Shown: positions 8,187 to 16,736, counted from the first letter of the stretch. The stretch is DNA of 64,000 bases from Paenibacillus sp. HW567 (GCF_000374185.1 NZ_KB910518.1:3419687-3483686), one strand, 5' to 3'. Numbers and translations are program-made. Notes: generated by a model not told the origin, from the sequence alone.

Positions 8187-8852
8187 TTAAAGGTTCATTT
8201 CTGAAGTTTTGTCTTTCCTTCGGGGAGTAATGGCGTACCGGCAGCATTGGCCGCCTTCTGCCATGCACTCCGTCCGTGTCACTCTGGCATCAAGCAGTTC
8301 CTCAAATAAATGCTGCTCACATTGACATGCCTTACGATACTGGGAAGCCACCTGGCGGATGGGACAGTTATACTCGCGAAGCATATAAGAGCCGTCCTCT
8401 TCTTGACTCCATTCCGCCATATAGCCCCCGGAATTCTGAATGGAGGACAGCTCGGCCACCCGTTCTTCCAGATTGCGGTGCTCCATCATCGGGGCATACT
8501 GGGCAAGCATCCGTTTTCTCCGGCCTTCAAACAGCACGTTGACAGCCTCCAGGCCGCTGCCATGATCAAGCTCGCGCAACAGCTCCAGCGCCAGATTATG
8601 ATAGCTTTTCGGAAAATGGTCTTCTGCACGGTCAGTCAGTGAATAGACATGCAGCGGGCGCCCCATGGCCTGACGGACGACCTTGGTTTTGGCCAGCGAC
8701 TCCTGCTCCAGTTGCAGCACGTGGCGGCGGACGCCCATTTCGGTAATCCCCAGCTCCTCCGCGAGCGCGCCGATCGTCAGCGGCCCTTTCATCTTCAGCA
8801 GCGTCATAATCATGCGCCTTGTTGATCCGCTTTCCTGACCCTTCTTCATCAT
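8187..8852 (-). CDS. SufR-like winged-helix regulator with C-terminal cysteine cluster
   Basis: A 221-residue DeoR/ArsR-type regulator. The N-terminal winged helix (about 10-75) contains IGALAEELGITEMGVRRH. The C-terminal domain holds five cysteines: C163 in YNCPI, C176 and C178 in ACQCE, C196 in TECMA and C203/C204 in GQCC. This is the layout of SufR-type Fe-S sensing repressors, which control Fe-S assembly genes. No suf or isc genes are next to it here. AGGAGG lies six bases before the ATG at 8852. Fe-S binding is inferred from the cysteines. Confidence 0.82.
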   Translation of the reverse strand: MMKKGQESGSTRRMIMTLLKMKGPLTIGALAEELGITEMGVRRHVLQLEQESLAKTKVVRQAMGRPLHVYSLTDRAEDHFPKSYHNLALELLRELDHGSGLEAVNVLFEGRRKRMLAQYAPMMEHRNLEERVAELSSIQNSGGYMAEWSQEEDGSYMLREYNCPIRQVASQYRKACQCEQHLFEELLDARVTRTECMAEGGQCCRYAITPRRKDKTSEMNL

Positions 8853-8906
8853 CAAGGACCTCCTCTCTTACACGGCTGACGCCTATTTCATTGTCAACAA
8901 AATAGA

Positions 8907-9347
8907 TTATTGCGGAGCTTCTGCACCCAGCTCCTGCTCCAAATAGCTGTGCACCTCTGCGGCGAACTGCTCCAGCGCCCCGGGAAGCTCAAGTGTGAGC
9001 GGATGCAGCAGGCTGCGCTCCCAGGCATAATAGTCCTGCACGAGCGGCTTGCGGAGAGCGACAAGCTCTGTCAGCAGCCCATAGAGCCCGCTGCCGCTAA
9101 AAACCTTCTCTTCATGGATTATAGAAATAATATCCTCATAGCTTCCGGCATCGCGCATAATGAACCCGTCAATCAGACAACTGCCTACGTCGGTAACGAC
9201 CTCTATCGCCAAATGCAGGCAGCGTTCCTGCACCAGTCCCATTAATGTGCTTCCATCCCACGCGGCTGCCGCCTGGCGGAGCCCGGCATTAATATCCGGA
9301 ATCTGCCCCAGGATACTTTCGATTTGCTTCCGGTTGACATAATACAC
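8907..9347 (-). CDS. DUF86/HepT-like protein (YutE type) lacking the catalytic His
   Basis: A 146-residue helical protein resembling the HepT/DUF86 family. It shows the central TDVGSCLIDGF helix and the later VALRKPLVQDYY segment. In active HepT RNases this last segment carries R-x4-H. Here R99 is present but residue 104 is Gln, so RNase activity is doubtful. No MntA nucleotidyltransferase partner lies beside it. The start is GTG with GGAGGG six bases upstream. Confidence 0.72.
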   Translation of the reverse strand: MYYVNRKQIESILGQIPDINAGLRQAAAAWDGSTLMGLVQERCLHLAIEVVTDVGSCLIDGFIMRDAGSYEDIISIIHEEKVFSGSGLYGLLTELVALRKPLVQDYYAWERSLLHPLTLELPGALEQFAAEVHSYLEQELGAEAPQ

Positions 9348-9403
9348 AACTGACCCTCCAAGAAAATAGCATTATTTCCCGCGTTTGCCGCGGCGTTTCA
9401 GCT

Positions 9404-9691
9404 CTAGATTTCGTAATCTACAGCAATCGAAAGCTCCTTGACCTCATTGATATGGGTGATGACTTCCTTATGCGCCGGGTGTACCTGATAGGCCTGCAGA
9501 TCATCCATTGAAGCTACCACCGTCACCAGAGCAATATCAAAAGAGCGCTCGGAATGAATGATGTCAGCGCCAACCTCGATGGAGATGAGCTGCGGAATCT
9601 TGCCTTCCATGTTCCGGAGCACCGCCACTGTAGCCGCCACCTGCTCCGGGGAACCGTCCTTTAATTTAAAGAATACAATGTGCTTGATCAT
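9404..9691 (-). CDS. Dabb family stress-responsive alpha/beta-barrel protein
   Basis: A 95-residue ferredoxin-like dimeric barrel protein. The family signature is the N-terminal MIKHIVFFKLK and the HPAHKEVITHI motif near residue 71. Members are found in stress responses and in some ring-forming enzymes. No substrate can be assigned here. It is a single gene. Confidence 0.88.
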   Translation of the reverse strand: MIKHIVFFKLKDGSPEQVAATVAVLRNMEGKIPQLISIEVGADIIHSERSFDIALVTVVASMDDLQAYQVHPAHKEVITHINEVKELSIAVDYEI

Positions 9692-9889
9692 CTATATCGC
9701 TCCCTGCTCCTGAATAATGTAAATTGATTACTAAAAATATATCATACCCGCACCACTTCTGAAAGAAACTTAAGCTTCGGGGAGGCTCCATGCATTTCAT
9801 CTGGACGAACGTATTATCAAAATGTTAAAGTCATATAAAGCTAAACCAGAACATTTGCCACATTATCAATTCTGTAAATCGGAGGAATT

Positions 9890-10474
9890 ATGCCTAAGAA
9901 TCAGCAAGAGCCACACAAAATCCAGGCCTGGTCTCTGATCAACCGCAAATATCTTGGACAAGGCGTACGGGTCAAAAGATTCCGCAAGCCGAAGCGAAGC
10001 CAGATCCGCAACCGCGTGCTGCTTGCCATCCTGATGGCTAAGGATATGAAGCTGTCACGGCTTGCAGAAGAGCTCTCCGTATCTTCACGCAGCGTAAGCG
10101 CTTGGGTGTACGAAGGCCGCATTCCTTCCAGAACCAATCTGGAAAAGGTATGCCGAATTCTTGGCTATCCGCCCCACATCTTGTTCAATGAGGCTCTCCT
10201 GCGGCAAAGTCCGATTGTATGCCAGCCGACGCCCTCACGTTTCATGAAAAGAACGAATGCGCATTCTCCGGATAGCAATGTTATTCTAACCGGTCTATGT
10301 ATGGTTTACGATTTCTCTGTAACTGATGTCAGCATCTGGATAGGTGTCCATCCCGGAACCTTCCGCAAATGGCTGCACCAATGCCATCTGCCGACACTCG
10401 CCTTGCAGGAGAAGGCCGAGAATTTCTTCCACATTCCGCGGCATATCCTGTTCGCCGATTGTGAACTGCGTTAA
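9890..10474 (+). CDS. helix-turn-helix (XRE-like) DNA-binding protein
   Basis: A 194-residue protein with a helix-turn-helix near residues 44-90 (KLSRLAEELSVSSRSVSAWV then GRIPSRTNLEKVCRILG). A second, weaker HTH-like stretch lies near 145-185 (VTDVSIWIGVHPGTFRKWL). A strongly basic N-terminal arm (about 17-38) precedes them. The order suggests a duplicated DNA-binding unit with no effector domain. Its target is unknown. CGGAGG lies five bases before the ATG. Confidence 0.72.
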   Translation: MPKNQQEPHKIQAWSLINRKYLGQGVRVKRFRKPKRSQIRNRVLLAILMAKDMKLSRLAEELSVSSRSVSAWVYEGRIPSRTNLEKVCRILGYPPHILFNEALLRQSPIVCQPTPSRFMKRTNAHSPDSNVILTGLCMVYDFSVTDVSIWIGVHPGTFRKWLHQCHLPTLALQEKAENFFHIPRHILFADCELR

Positions 10475-10520
10475 CCAAAATCCTCAAGGTACATACGGTA
10501 TTCGCGTGTGCCCCACTTAA

Positions 10521-10549
10521 GGCCCTTCTCTAATTGAGAGGGGCCTCTT
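10521..10549. terminator. hairpin between convergent genes, weak terminator
   Basis: GGCCCTTCTC pairs over 10 bp with GAGAGGGGCC around a 5-base loop, between the HTH gene and the convergent methyltransferase gene. The T tract is poor on both strands. Confidence 0.5.
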
Positions 10550-10576
10550 GAGGGCCACCGGCCTGACTCCCAATGA

Positions 10577-11200
10577 TTATTTCTTGCGCGCGCGTATCTC
10601 TCTCAGTATGTATTTATGACTTTCTCCCTGCAAACTATGCAGAGTCTCCTCCCAGACCTCTGTCCCGATAATTTCGGTTCCGGCAAAATGAGTTCTCAAA
10701 TCAGCATCGCTGAAAAAGTGGGCGTATTTCCCTTCCTTATACTCATACGTTCCCTGCTCCAGTTGCCTTCCACAGCCGTTATTGGGGTCTTCATCCGAAA
10801 AGCTGGTGAAATAGAGCAGACCTCCGGGCCGAAGCTGTTCAAGGCTTGCAGTAATCAGACTACGACGCTCTTCCGCAAGAAACAAGTGAAGCACATCATA
10901 ACAATAGACGGCATCCACCCGGAAGTCTAATTGACGTTCCAGTGCCGATCCTTCTGTGAACTGTGTCTTAGAGTCCCATTCTGCTGCCAGCTCCAGGGCT
11001 GCACCGCTTAGTTCTATGCCATAAGTCACAAAATCGGAAGAGAACACCTTCGTATTCCGGCCATACCCCGCACCCGGAACCAGGACAGACTGCACTCCCT
11101 GTTCAACAAACCATTCTCTCGCCCGCAGGGCCGTAGGACTAGGCTGATCCCCCCAGATCATGCCTTCACGGGCAAATCTGTCACTCCAATATTCGGACAT
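10577..11200 (-). CDS. class I SAM-dependent methyltransferase
   Basis: A 207-residue enzyme with SAM motif VLVPGAGYGRNTKVF near residue 38, the acidic ribose-binding loop TYGIELSG and motif LRPGGLLYFTSFSDEDP. It looks like a small-molecule methyltransferase of the TehB/TPMT group, and the substrate is unknown. The second ATG, at 11200, is preceded by AAGGA nine bases upstream. The upstream flank carries structured repeat copy A. Confidence 0.82.
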   Translation of the reverse strand: MSEYWSDRFAREGMIWGDQPSPTALRAREWFVEQGVQSVLVPGAGYGRNTKVFSSDFVTYGIELSGAALELAAEWDSKTQFTEGSALERQLDFRVDAVYCYDVLHLFLAEERRSLITASLEQLRPGGLLYFTSFSDEDPNNGCGRQLEQGTYEYKEGKYAHFFSDADLRTHFAGTEIIGTEVWEETLHSLQGESHKYILREIRARKK

Positions 11201-11255
11201 AAGACTCATTCCTTTCTATAATAAACTGAATTATAGATTGACCGAAACGGCTTTA

Positions 11256-11433
11256 GTCGTAACTGCGGGGAATGTTTGGACTTCCGGCCGCTGTTAGGTT
11301 TGGATTTCTCTGATTGGAACCGCTGATCGCGGTAGAAATCCAAACATTGCCTAATCATACGGCCAGCTTTCCTACGGAAAGCTCTCAGGCGGATGCTACC
11401 GCTCCGTAAGTATCCAAACTTCCCCTCCATTAC
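11256..11433 (+). repeat. structured interspersed repeat, copy A
   Basis: A branched inverted-repeat element. The outer stem P0 pairs 11267-11280 (GGGGAATGTTTGGA) with 11413-11425 (TCCAAACTTCCCC), with one bulge. P1 is 11294-11309 with 11334-11354 and has an inner ACCGC/GCGGT hairpin. P2 is AGCTTTCC-TAC-GGAAAGCT at 11365-11383. P3 is GCGG/CCGC at 11389-11402. A CCCCTTTT run follows. The same plan recurs at 20265 and 59199 with compensatory changes in P1. There is no open frame inside. Confidence 0.85.
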
Positions 11434-11460
11434 TTGGACCCCTTTTATGATCTATTAAGT

Positions 11461-12237
11461 TCATCTCCTTATATGGTCTCCGCTTTTCACTCTATACCAA
11501 TACTTATAAATCTCCTTGTAGCCCAGCTTATCATATAATGCGGAGGCTCCTCTGTTGGTCTGCACTACCTGTAGAAAGGACTGGGCCACACTCTGATCTT
11601 TGGCCCAGTGCAGCAGGGACAGCAGCATTTCCTCCGCCATTCCCTGCCGCCGGAACGCCGGAGCTGTGTATACATCATATAGACCGATATGACCATGCTG
11701 GATGACGCCCAGCCCACAGGCCGCAGGAATCCCCCTCTTCAGCAAAAGGGCATACCCCTGCTTCAAGCAGGCCGAGGACAGCATTCTGTGCAGCGTATCA
11801 CGGTTAGCAGCGGACAGCCCGGATATTCCGGCAAATGCCGCCAGCCACTCCTCCGTCAGCTCCTCCCGGATCTGGACACTATACTGTCCGGGGACAGGCG
11901 GGAGCTCCTGCAAATCCAGAAGCCTGACCGATGAAGGCTCTACTATACTGTAGCCCTGCTCCGCCAGTATTCCGTCGAGATTAGCAGGCTGGATAAACGG
12001 AGTGATTTTGAATACAGGCTTCAGCCCGGCAGCTTCATAGTACTGCTCTGCGAGCAGTATTTTGTGTTTCACATCTAATGCGGTATGCTGTCCCTCGGGT
12101 CCGTATAGCGGACTCACTGAATTTGCGCGTTTGGTATACCCTGCGGCATAGCGCAGAATCCAGCCCTCCAAAAGCACACTTTGCTCAGCAGGCCAGGTAT
12201 TCAGTGTGAGCTCTTCAATGAGCTTGTACAATAACAT
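11461..12237 (-). CDS. GNAT family N-acetyltransferase
   Basis: A 258-residue acetyltransferase. The acetyl-CoA site is the C-terminal motif APAFRRQGMAEEML, followed by VVQTNRGASALYDKLGYKEIYKYWYR, shown here only in part because the motif is long. The N-terminal half resembles the degenerate first domain of tandem GNAT proteins (ELTLNTWPAEQSVLLEGW). The substrate is unknown. GGAGATGA precedes the ATG. Confidence 0.87.
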   Translation of the reverse strand: MLLYKLIEELTLNTWPAEQSVLLEGWILRYAAGYTKRANSVSPLYGPEGQHTALDVKHKILLAEQYYEAAGLKPVFKITPFIQPANLDGILAEQGYSIVEPSSVRLLDLQELPPVPGQYSVQIREELTEEWLAAFAGISGLSAANRDTLHRMLSSACLKQGYALLLKRGIPAACGLGVIQHGHIGLYDVYTAPAFRRQGMAEEMLLSLLHWAKDQSVAQSFLQVVQTNRGASALYDKLGYKEIYKYWYRVKSGDHIRR

Positions 12238-12319
12238 TCATCTCCTTCTCAAGCTTAGAGTCAATCTTGTCTACTATATTAGTTCACTCCGCAGGTTCAG
12301 GCAAAGACTAACTCCATAG

Positions 12320-12360
12320 CAAAAACGGCCAACCCTCTGCAGTTCAGAGAATCAGCCGTT
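12320..12360 (-). terminator. terminator closing the znu-rpsN operon
   Basis: AACGGC pairs with GCCGTT, with an inner CTCTG/CAGAG stem, followed by TTTTTGC on the minus strand. It lies 29 bases after the rpsN stop. Confidence 0.85.
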
Positions 12361-12388
12361 TGTTTGGTGCCGCTTGCGGGGGCCGGGT

Positions 12389-12658
12389 CTACCAGCTCGC
12401 TTTCGTGATCCCGGGAATTTGCCCCTTGAGCGCCAGCTCGCGGAATACGATCCGTGAAACCTTGAATCTGCTTAAATAACCTCTTGGTCTGCCGGATACG
12501 GAGCATCTGTTCTTGAGACGAGTGGCCGAGGAATCGCGCGGGAGCTTCTGCAGAGCCAGATAATCCCCATTGGCCTTCAACGCGCGGCGTCTGTCTGCGT
12601 AAGCTGCAACCAGCTCCTGCCGCTTCAGCTCCTTGATAACCTTTGATTTTTTCGCCAT
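12389..12658 (-). CDS. rpsN: 30S ribosomal protein S14, zinc-independent paralogue
   Basis: An 89-residue S14 of the long type. It lacks the two CxxC zinc ligands of the 61-residue main S14 of Firmicutes and has a single Cys in [13 protein letters not shown]. Such paralogues are made during zinc starvation and replace the zinc protein in the ribosome. Here it is the last gene of the Zur-box operon, 39 bases after znuA, which fits that role. Confidence 0.95.
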   Translation of the reverse strand: MAKKSKVIKELKRQELVAAYADRRRALKANGDYLALQKLPRDSSATRLKNRCSVSGRPRGYLSRFKVSRIVFRELALKGQIPGITKASW

Positions 12659-12697
12659 ATTAAGTATTCACCTCTTTCGATATAGGATAAGCAACTG

Positions 12698-13729
12698 CTA
12701 TTCGTTCAAAGCTGTACGGAGTGCCTCCAGGTTCTGGCGCATAATGCCGATATAATCAAGATTGCTGCTGCGGTCCTTATCTGTCAGACCTTCGATTGGA
12801 TTCAGAACCGCCGATTTCGCGCCAATTTCCTTGGCAATCGTGTCCGCGACGCTCGAAGATACCAGGGTTTCGAAAAAGATCGTCTTCACCTCGTGCGCCT
12901 TGGCGAATTTCACGATCTCTGCCATCTTGGCAGCAGAAGGCTCCTGCTCGGGAGAGAGGCCGGCAATCGGCACCTGAGTCAGGCCGTACTCCCGGGCCAG
13001 ATAACCGAACGCCGCGTGCTGGGTAATGAAATCCTTCCGTTTCGTATCCTTCAGCCCCTCCTTGTAATCCTGGTTGAGCTGCTCAAGCTCCGCTACATAG
13101 GCATCACTGTTCGCCTTAAAAGCAGCGGCATGTCCGGGATCGGCGGCGGACAAAGCGGCTTCAATGGTGCGCACCTCTTTGACCGCAAGAGCAGGATCAA
13201 GCCAGACATGCGGGTCCAGGCCGCCGTGCTCATGCCCCTCTTCGGCATGCCCGCCTTCCTTATGCTCATGTTCATGATCGGCTTCTTCCTCTTCCGCGCC
13301 TTCCATAATATTCAGGCCCTTGCTGGCTTCCACGGCAACCAGCTTGCTCCCGGCAGCGCTGTCCAGCACCTGCTGCACCCAGCCTTCCATACCAGCACCG
13401 TTATAGACCAGCACATCAGCAGCGGAGATTCCAGCCATGTCCTGTGCTGTCGGCTCCCAATCATGCGGCTCAATCCCGGGCGGAATCAAGGTTTCCACAT
13501 CGGCCAGATCCCCGACGATTTTGGAGGTAAATTCGTACATTGGATAAAAGCTTACCTTGATATCCAGTCTTGCTGCGGCTGGAGCGGCAGTTGGCTCCAC
13601 TGTTGCGGCTGGAGCGCTGGCAGCGGCTCCTGTATTGGCCGCAGTATTGCTGTTATTGCTGCACCCGGCGGCTATAAGCATAGCGGTCAGGGACAGGGCG
13701 GCAAGGTGACGCATACGGAGTTGTATCAT
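12698..13729 (-). CDS. znuA: zinc ABC transporter substrate-binding lipoprotein
   Basis: A 343-residue extracytoplasmic zinc-binding lipoprotein. The signal peptide ends in lipobox LIAAGC with the lipidated Cys at 23. The mature protein has VSFYPMYEF, the zinc ligand in GIEPHDWEP and a His/Glu-rich loop of about 20 residues near position 150 (DHEHEHKEGGHAEEGHEHGG) typical of ZnuA/AdcA. The ATG at 13729 has AAAGGAGC nine bases upstream. The reading from 13753 would begin with TTG and no site. The gene lies 36 bases after znuB. Confidence 0.95.
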   Translation of the reverse strand: MIQLRMRHLAALSLTAMLIAAGCSNNSNTAANTGAAASAPAATVEPTAAPAAARLDIKVSFYPMYEFTSKIVGDLADVETLIPPGIEPHDWEPTAQDMAGISAADVLVYNGAGMEGWVQQVLDSAAGSKLVAVEASKGLNIMEGAEEEEADHEHEHKEGGHAEEGHEHGGLDPHVWLDPALAVKEVRTIEAALSAADPGHAAAFKANSDAYVAELEQLNQDYKEGLKDTKRKDFITQHAAFGYLAREYGLTQVPIAGLSPEQEPSAAKMAEIVKFAKAHEVKTIFFETLVSSSVADTIAKEIGAKSAVLNPIEGLTDKDRSSNLDYIGIMRQNLEALRTALNE

Positions 13730-13765
13730 TATTGTTTTGCTCCTTTTATTCAAATAAACTATAGA

Positions 13766-14581
13766 TTAAATGCGGCGGCGGTAATTGAACGCAGCCAGCT
13801 TCTGCACCGCGATGGCGATCAGCAGGAAGATCAGCAATATGAGGGCAATTGTGCCCCCGGGTGGCGTGTTGATGTAATATGAAGCGGTCAGCCCGCTAAA
13901 TACCCCGATGAGGCCGACACCGACCGAAATCACTATTGCAGCGGTAAACCCGGAGGCAATCCGCAGAGCGATTGAAGCCGGCAGCACAATAAGTGCAGAA
14001 ACCAGCAGTACGCCGACAACAGGCATTGCCGCAGCAACAGTCATGCCGGTCAGCACAGCAAATGAAAAGGACAACAGACCTGTATGCACACCGCCGATAC
14101 GCGCCGTCTCCTCATCAAAGGTAAGGCTATAGAGCGGACGGCGAAACACTATGAAATAGATAAGACCGGCAGCAGCTACGGCAGCGATCAGCTTAAGCTG
14201 GGTATCGCTGACGGCGACGATGGAGCCGAACAGGTATGAGCTGAAGCTTTTGCTGAGGTTCATCTTCAGGCTCATCAGCACAACGGCAAGCGCCAGGCCG
14301 GAGGTCATAATAATCGCTACCGGAAGCTCACTGTATGTACGGTAGGAGCGCCGCAACTGCTCAATCACAACTCCTCCGGTCACCGCGACGGCAAAACCGC
14401 TGAGCGCCGGACTTAACTGCAATACCGAACCCAGCGCCACTCCGGCGAGTGACACATGGGACAAAGTATCGGCCATCAGCACCTGCCGGCGCAGCATCAG
14501 GTACACACCGAGCAGCGGACCGATGATCCCGATCAGGCCTCCGGCCCAAAACGCGCGCTGCATGAATTCGTAACCAAGCAT
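13766..14581 (-). CDS. znuB: zinc ABC transporter permease
   Basis: A 271-residue ABC-3 family membrane subunit with about eight hydrophobic helices. Signature stretches include MADTLSHVSLAGVALG near residue 36 and LPVAIIMTSGLALAVVL. AGGAGGG lies six bases before the ATG. Its start lies 49 bases inside the end of znuC, indicating translational coupling. Confidence 0.94.
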   Translation of the reverse strand: MLGYEFMQRAFWAGGLIGIIGPLLGVYLMLRRQVLMADTLSHVSLAGVALGSVLQLSPALSGFAVAVTGGVVIEQLRRSYRTYSELPVAIIMTSGLALAVVLMSLKMNLSKSFSSYLFGSIVAVSDTQLKLIAAVAAAGLIYFIVFRRPLYSLTFDEETARIGGVHTGLLSFSFAVLTGMTVAAAMPVVGVLLVSALIVLPASIALRIASGFTAAIVISVGVGLIGVFSGLTASYYINTPPGGTIALILLIFLLIAIAVQKLAAFNYRRRI

Positions 14582-15240
14582 TTCCAGCCCTCCTGCTCTT
14601 TCCGCTCCAGACTAATCACCGTATCCAGATAGGGCTTTGTCTCATCAAGACCATGTGTAACCATGATCACCGTCCGCCCGTGCTCGCTGACATAATGGCG
14701 CATCAGCTTATTGAAGCCGGTGCGGCTCCCGATATCCATGCCCGTTGCAGGCTCATCAAGAACCAGCACCTGCGGCTGCTGCGCCAGCGCCCGGGCGATG
14801 CAGATGCGCTGCTTCTGTCCGCCGGACAGCTCGCCGATCCTGCGGTTGCGGTATTCCCACATTTCTACCTGCCGCAGGCTTAACTCCACAAGCTCTTCCT
14901 GCTCCTTCGTGAAGCGTCCGAACCATCCCAGGCGCGAGTAGCAGCCGGAACGGACAAGCTCGATCACTTTGCTGGGAAAGCCGGCATTGAACGAAGACAC
15001 CTGCTGCGGGACATAACCGATGCCCAGCTTCCCGCCGCCAGTGATCTCCCGGTTCAGGGAGACCGTTCCGCTCCACGGCTTGAGCAGGCCCAGCAATAGC
15101 TTGAGCAGTGTCGTTTTGGCTGCCCCGTTCGGGCCGGTGATCCCGATGAACTGCCCGGCTTCAATATCCAGAGAAAGGCGGTCAATGACCGGCTCATTGC
15201 CGTAACCGAACACCACATCCCGCATGGAGGACAGAATCAT
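14533..15240 (-). CDS. znuC: zinc ABC transporter ATP-binding protein
   Basis: A 235-residue ATPase. The signature is LSGGQKQR, Walker B is VLVLDEPATGMD and the H-loop is MVTHGLDE. The Walker A reads GPNGAAKTT, so the glycine before the lysine of GxxGxGK[ST] is Ala. The ATG at 15240 has AGGAG eight bases upstream and starts 5 bases after the zagA-like stop. Its end overlaps znuB by 49 bases. Confidence 0.93.
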   Translation of the reverse strand: MILSSMRDVVFGYGNEPVIDRLSLDIEAGQFIGITGPNGAAKTTLLKLLLGLLKPWSGTVSLNREITGGGKLGIGYVPQQVSSFNAGFPSKVIELVRSGCYSRLGWFGRFTKEQEELVELSLRQVEMWEYRNRRIGELSGGQKQRICIARALAQQPQVLVLDEPATGMDIGSRTGFNKLMRHYVSEHGRTVIMVTHGLDETKPYLDTVISLERKEQEGWKCLVTNSCSARFGPEA

Positions 15241-15245
15241 GACCG

Positions 15246-16454
15246 TCACTCCTGCGAAGCCGCCAGCAGCTCTTCCGCAGGCCACGGCAGCGGGTTATTG
15301 AAGGTATTCCAATCCTGCTTCATCTCTTCCTCTGTCAGCAGACATCTATCCAGTCTGGCCTCAATATCGGCCCGGCCCATGCCAATCCCGATGAATACGA
15401 CCTCATTCATGCGGTCACCCCACTGTTCATCCCATCTCGCCTTGACATCAGGCTCGTTCTCCAGAACCTCAATCTGCTGTTCCCGCGGCAGCGTGGCGAG
15501 CCAATAGCCGGCGGGCCCGAACTGGATGGATGGCCCCGCCTGGCTTATCGTAGCGGCCAGATCGCCCCTTGCCGCCAGCCAGACCAGCCCTTTGGCCCGG
15601 ACAACCTCCTCCGGCCAATTGCTGAAGAAGAAGCTCAACCGCTGCGGATGGAACGGCGTTCTCCGGCGGTAGACGAACGAGCCGATGCCGTATTCCTCCG
15701 TCTCCGGCGTGTGGTCCTCCTTGTTCAGCTCGGCAATCCAGCCGGAGGACATGCTTGTCTTCTCAAAATCGAACAGCCCGGTGTTCAGGATTTCCTTGGG
15801 ATCGACGGCACCCTTCACCGTGCGGATGATCTTCGCGTTCGGCTGAAGTCTGCGCAGCACAACCTCAAGCTTGTTCAATTCCTTCTCTTCCACCAGATCG
15901 CATTTATTCAGCAGCAGCACATCGCAGGTTTCGATCTGATCTATGAGCAGATCGACGATATCGCGGAAATCATTGTCACCGGCCACCGTATTGCGGTCAA
16001 GCAGACTGTCGCCTGAAGCAAAATCATGCCAGAACCGGTTGGCATCGACTACAGTTACCATAGTGTCAAGTCTGGCCAGCTCAGTGAGATCAATGTCCAG
16101 CTCGGGATTCGCATAGGTAAATGTCTGCGCCACCGGAACAGGCTCGCTGATGCCGGAGGACTTAATGAGGATGTAGTCGAAGCGTCCCTCCAGCGCCAGC
16201 TTGTTCACCTCACGCAGCAAATCATCGCGCAATGTGCAGCAAATGCAGCCGTTTGACATTTCCACAAGCTTTTCCTCTGTCCGGGAAAGTGTATTGCCCG
16301 ATTTGACTAATCCGGCATCAACATTGACCTCGCTCATATCGTTGACAATCACCGCCACCTTCAGGCCGTCGCGGTTGTGCAGAATGTGATTAAGCAGTGT
16401 GGTTTTGCCGGAGCCCAGATAACCGCTGAGCACTGTAACAGGAATTTGGTTCAT
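15246..16454 (-). CDS. zagA: CobW/COG0523 GTPase, ZagA (YciC)-like metallochaperone
   Basis: A 402-residue G3E GTPase thought to deliver zinc under starvation. It shows Walker [10 protein letters not shown] (11-19), the metal-binding GCICC motif with C70, C72 and C73, base-specificity NKCD near 200 and a C-terminal CobW domain. Bacillus ZagA is Zur-controlled. Here the gene follows rpmG behind a Zur box and precedes znuCBA. The start at 16454 has AAGGAGC six bases upstream. The symbol is by analogy. Confidence 0.9.
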   Translation of the reverse strand: MNQIPVTVLSGYLGSGKTTLLNHILHNRDGLKVAVIVNDMSEVNVDAGLVKSGNTLSRTEEKLVEMSNGCICCTLRDDLLREVNKLALEGRFDYILIKSSGISEPVPVAQTFTYANPELDIDLTELARLDTMVTVVDANRFWHDFASGDSLLDRNTVAGDNDFRDIVDLLIDQIETCDVLLLNKCDLVEEKELNKLEVVLRRLQPNAKIIRTVKGAVDPKEILNTGLFDFEKTSMSSGWIAELNKEDHTPETEEYGIGSFVYRRRTPFHPQRLSFFFSNWPEEVVRAKGLVWLAARGDLAATISQAGPSIQFGPAGYWLATLPREQQIEVLENEPDVKARWDEQWGDRMNEVVFIGIGMGRADIEARLDRCLLTEEEMKQDWNTFNNPLPWPAEELLAASQE

Positions 16455-16508
16455 AGGTTTGCTCCTTACGTGTTTGGATTTGTCGATTGGCCTATCGGGC
16501 AAAAGGAC

Positions 16509-16658
16509 TTAGCGGGTTTCACGGTGCAGGGTGACCCGCTTCAGCCGCGGACAATATTTATTCAGCTCAATCCGTCCGGGCTGGTTTTTCTTATTCTTGG
16601 TGGTGGTATAGTTGCGGTCACCGGTTTCCGTACAGGCGAGTGTAATGACTACTCTCAC
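16509..16658 (-). CDS. rpmG: 50S ribosomal protein L33, zinc-independent paralogue
   Basis: A short gene (49 residues, GTG start) reading [17 protein letters not shown] then [17 protein letters not shown]. Zinc-type L33 has two CxxC pairs. Here they are C9-xx-T12 and C36-xx-L39, so the zinc site is lost. It is the first gene after the Zur-box promoter. GGGAGC lies nine bases upstream. The gene partners rpsN at the other end of the operon in the zinc-sparing response. Confidence 0.94.
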   Translation of the reverse strand: MRVVITLACTETGDRNYTTTKNKKNQPGRIELNKYCPRLKRVTLHRETR

Positions 16659-16680
16659 TATTGATCAGCTCCCTTTTTGT

Positions 16681-16703
16681 TTAATCGTAATATTTACGAT
16701 TTA
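16681..16703. promoter_or_regulatory. Zur box between divergent zinc-starvation operons
   Basis: AATCGTAATATTTACGATT (16683-16701) is a near-perfect match to the Bacillus Zur operator, with 8-bp palindromic arms AATCGTAA/TTACGATT. It lies just downstream of the minus-strand -10 and upstream of the plus-strand CobW gene, so it can control both directions. Confidence 0.92.
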
Positions 16704-16706
16704 CAC

Positions 16707-16736
16707 ATTCTACATGTTATCTCTGCCCATTGTCAA
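16707..16736 (-). promoter_or_regulatory. sigma-A promoter of the rpmG-zagA-znuCBA-rpsN operon
   Basis: The -35 TTGACA is at 16731-16736, the spacer is 18 bases and the -10 TAGAAT is at 16707-16712. The Zur box covers the expected start site, a standard repressor position. Confidence 0.8.
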
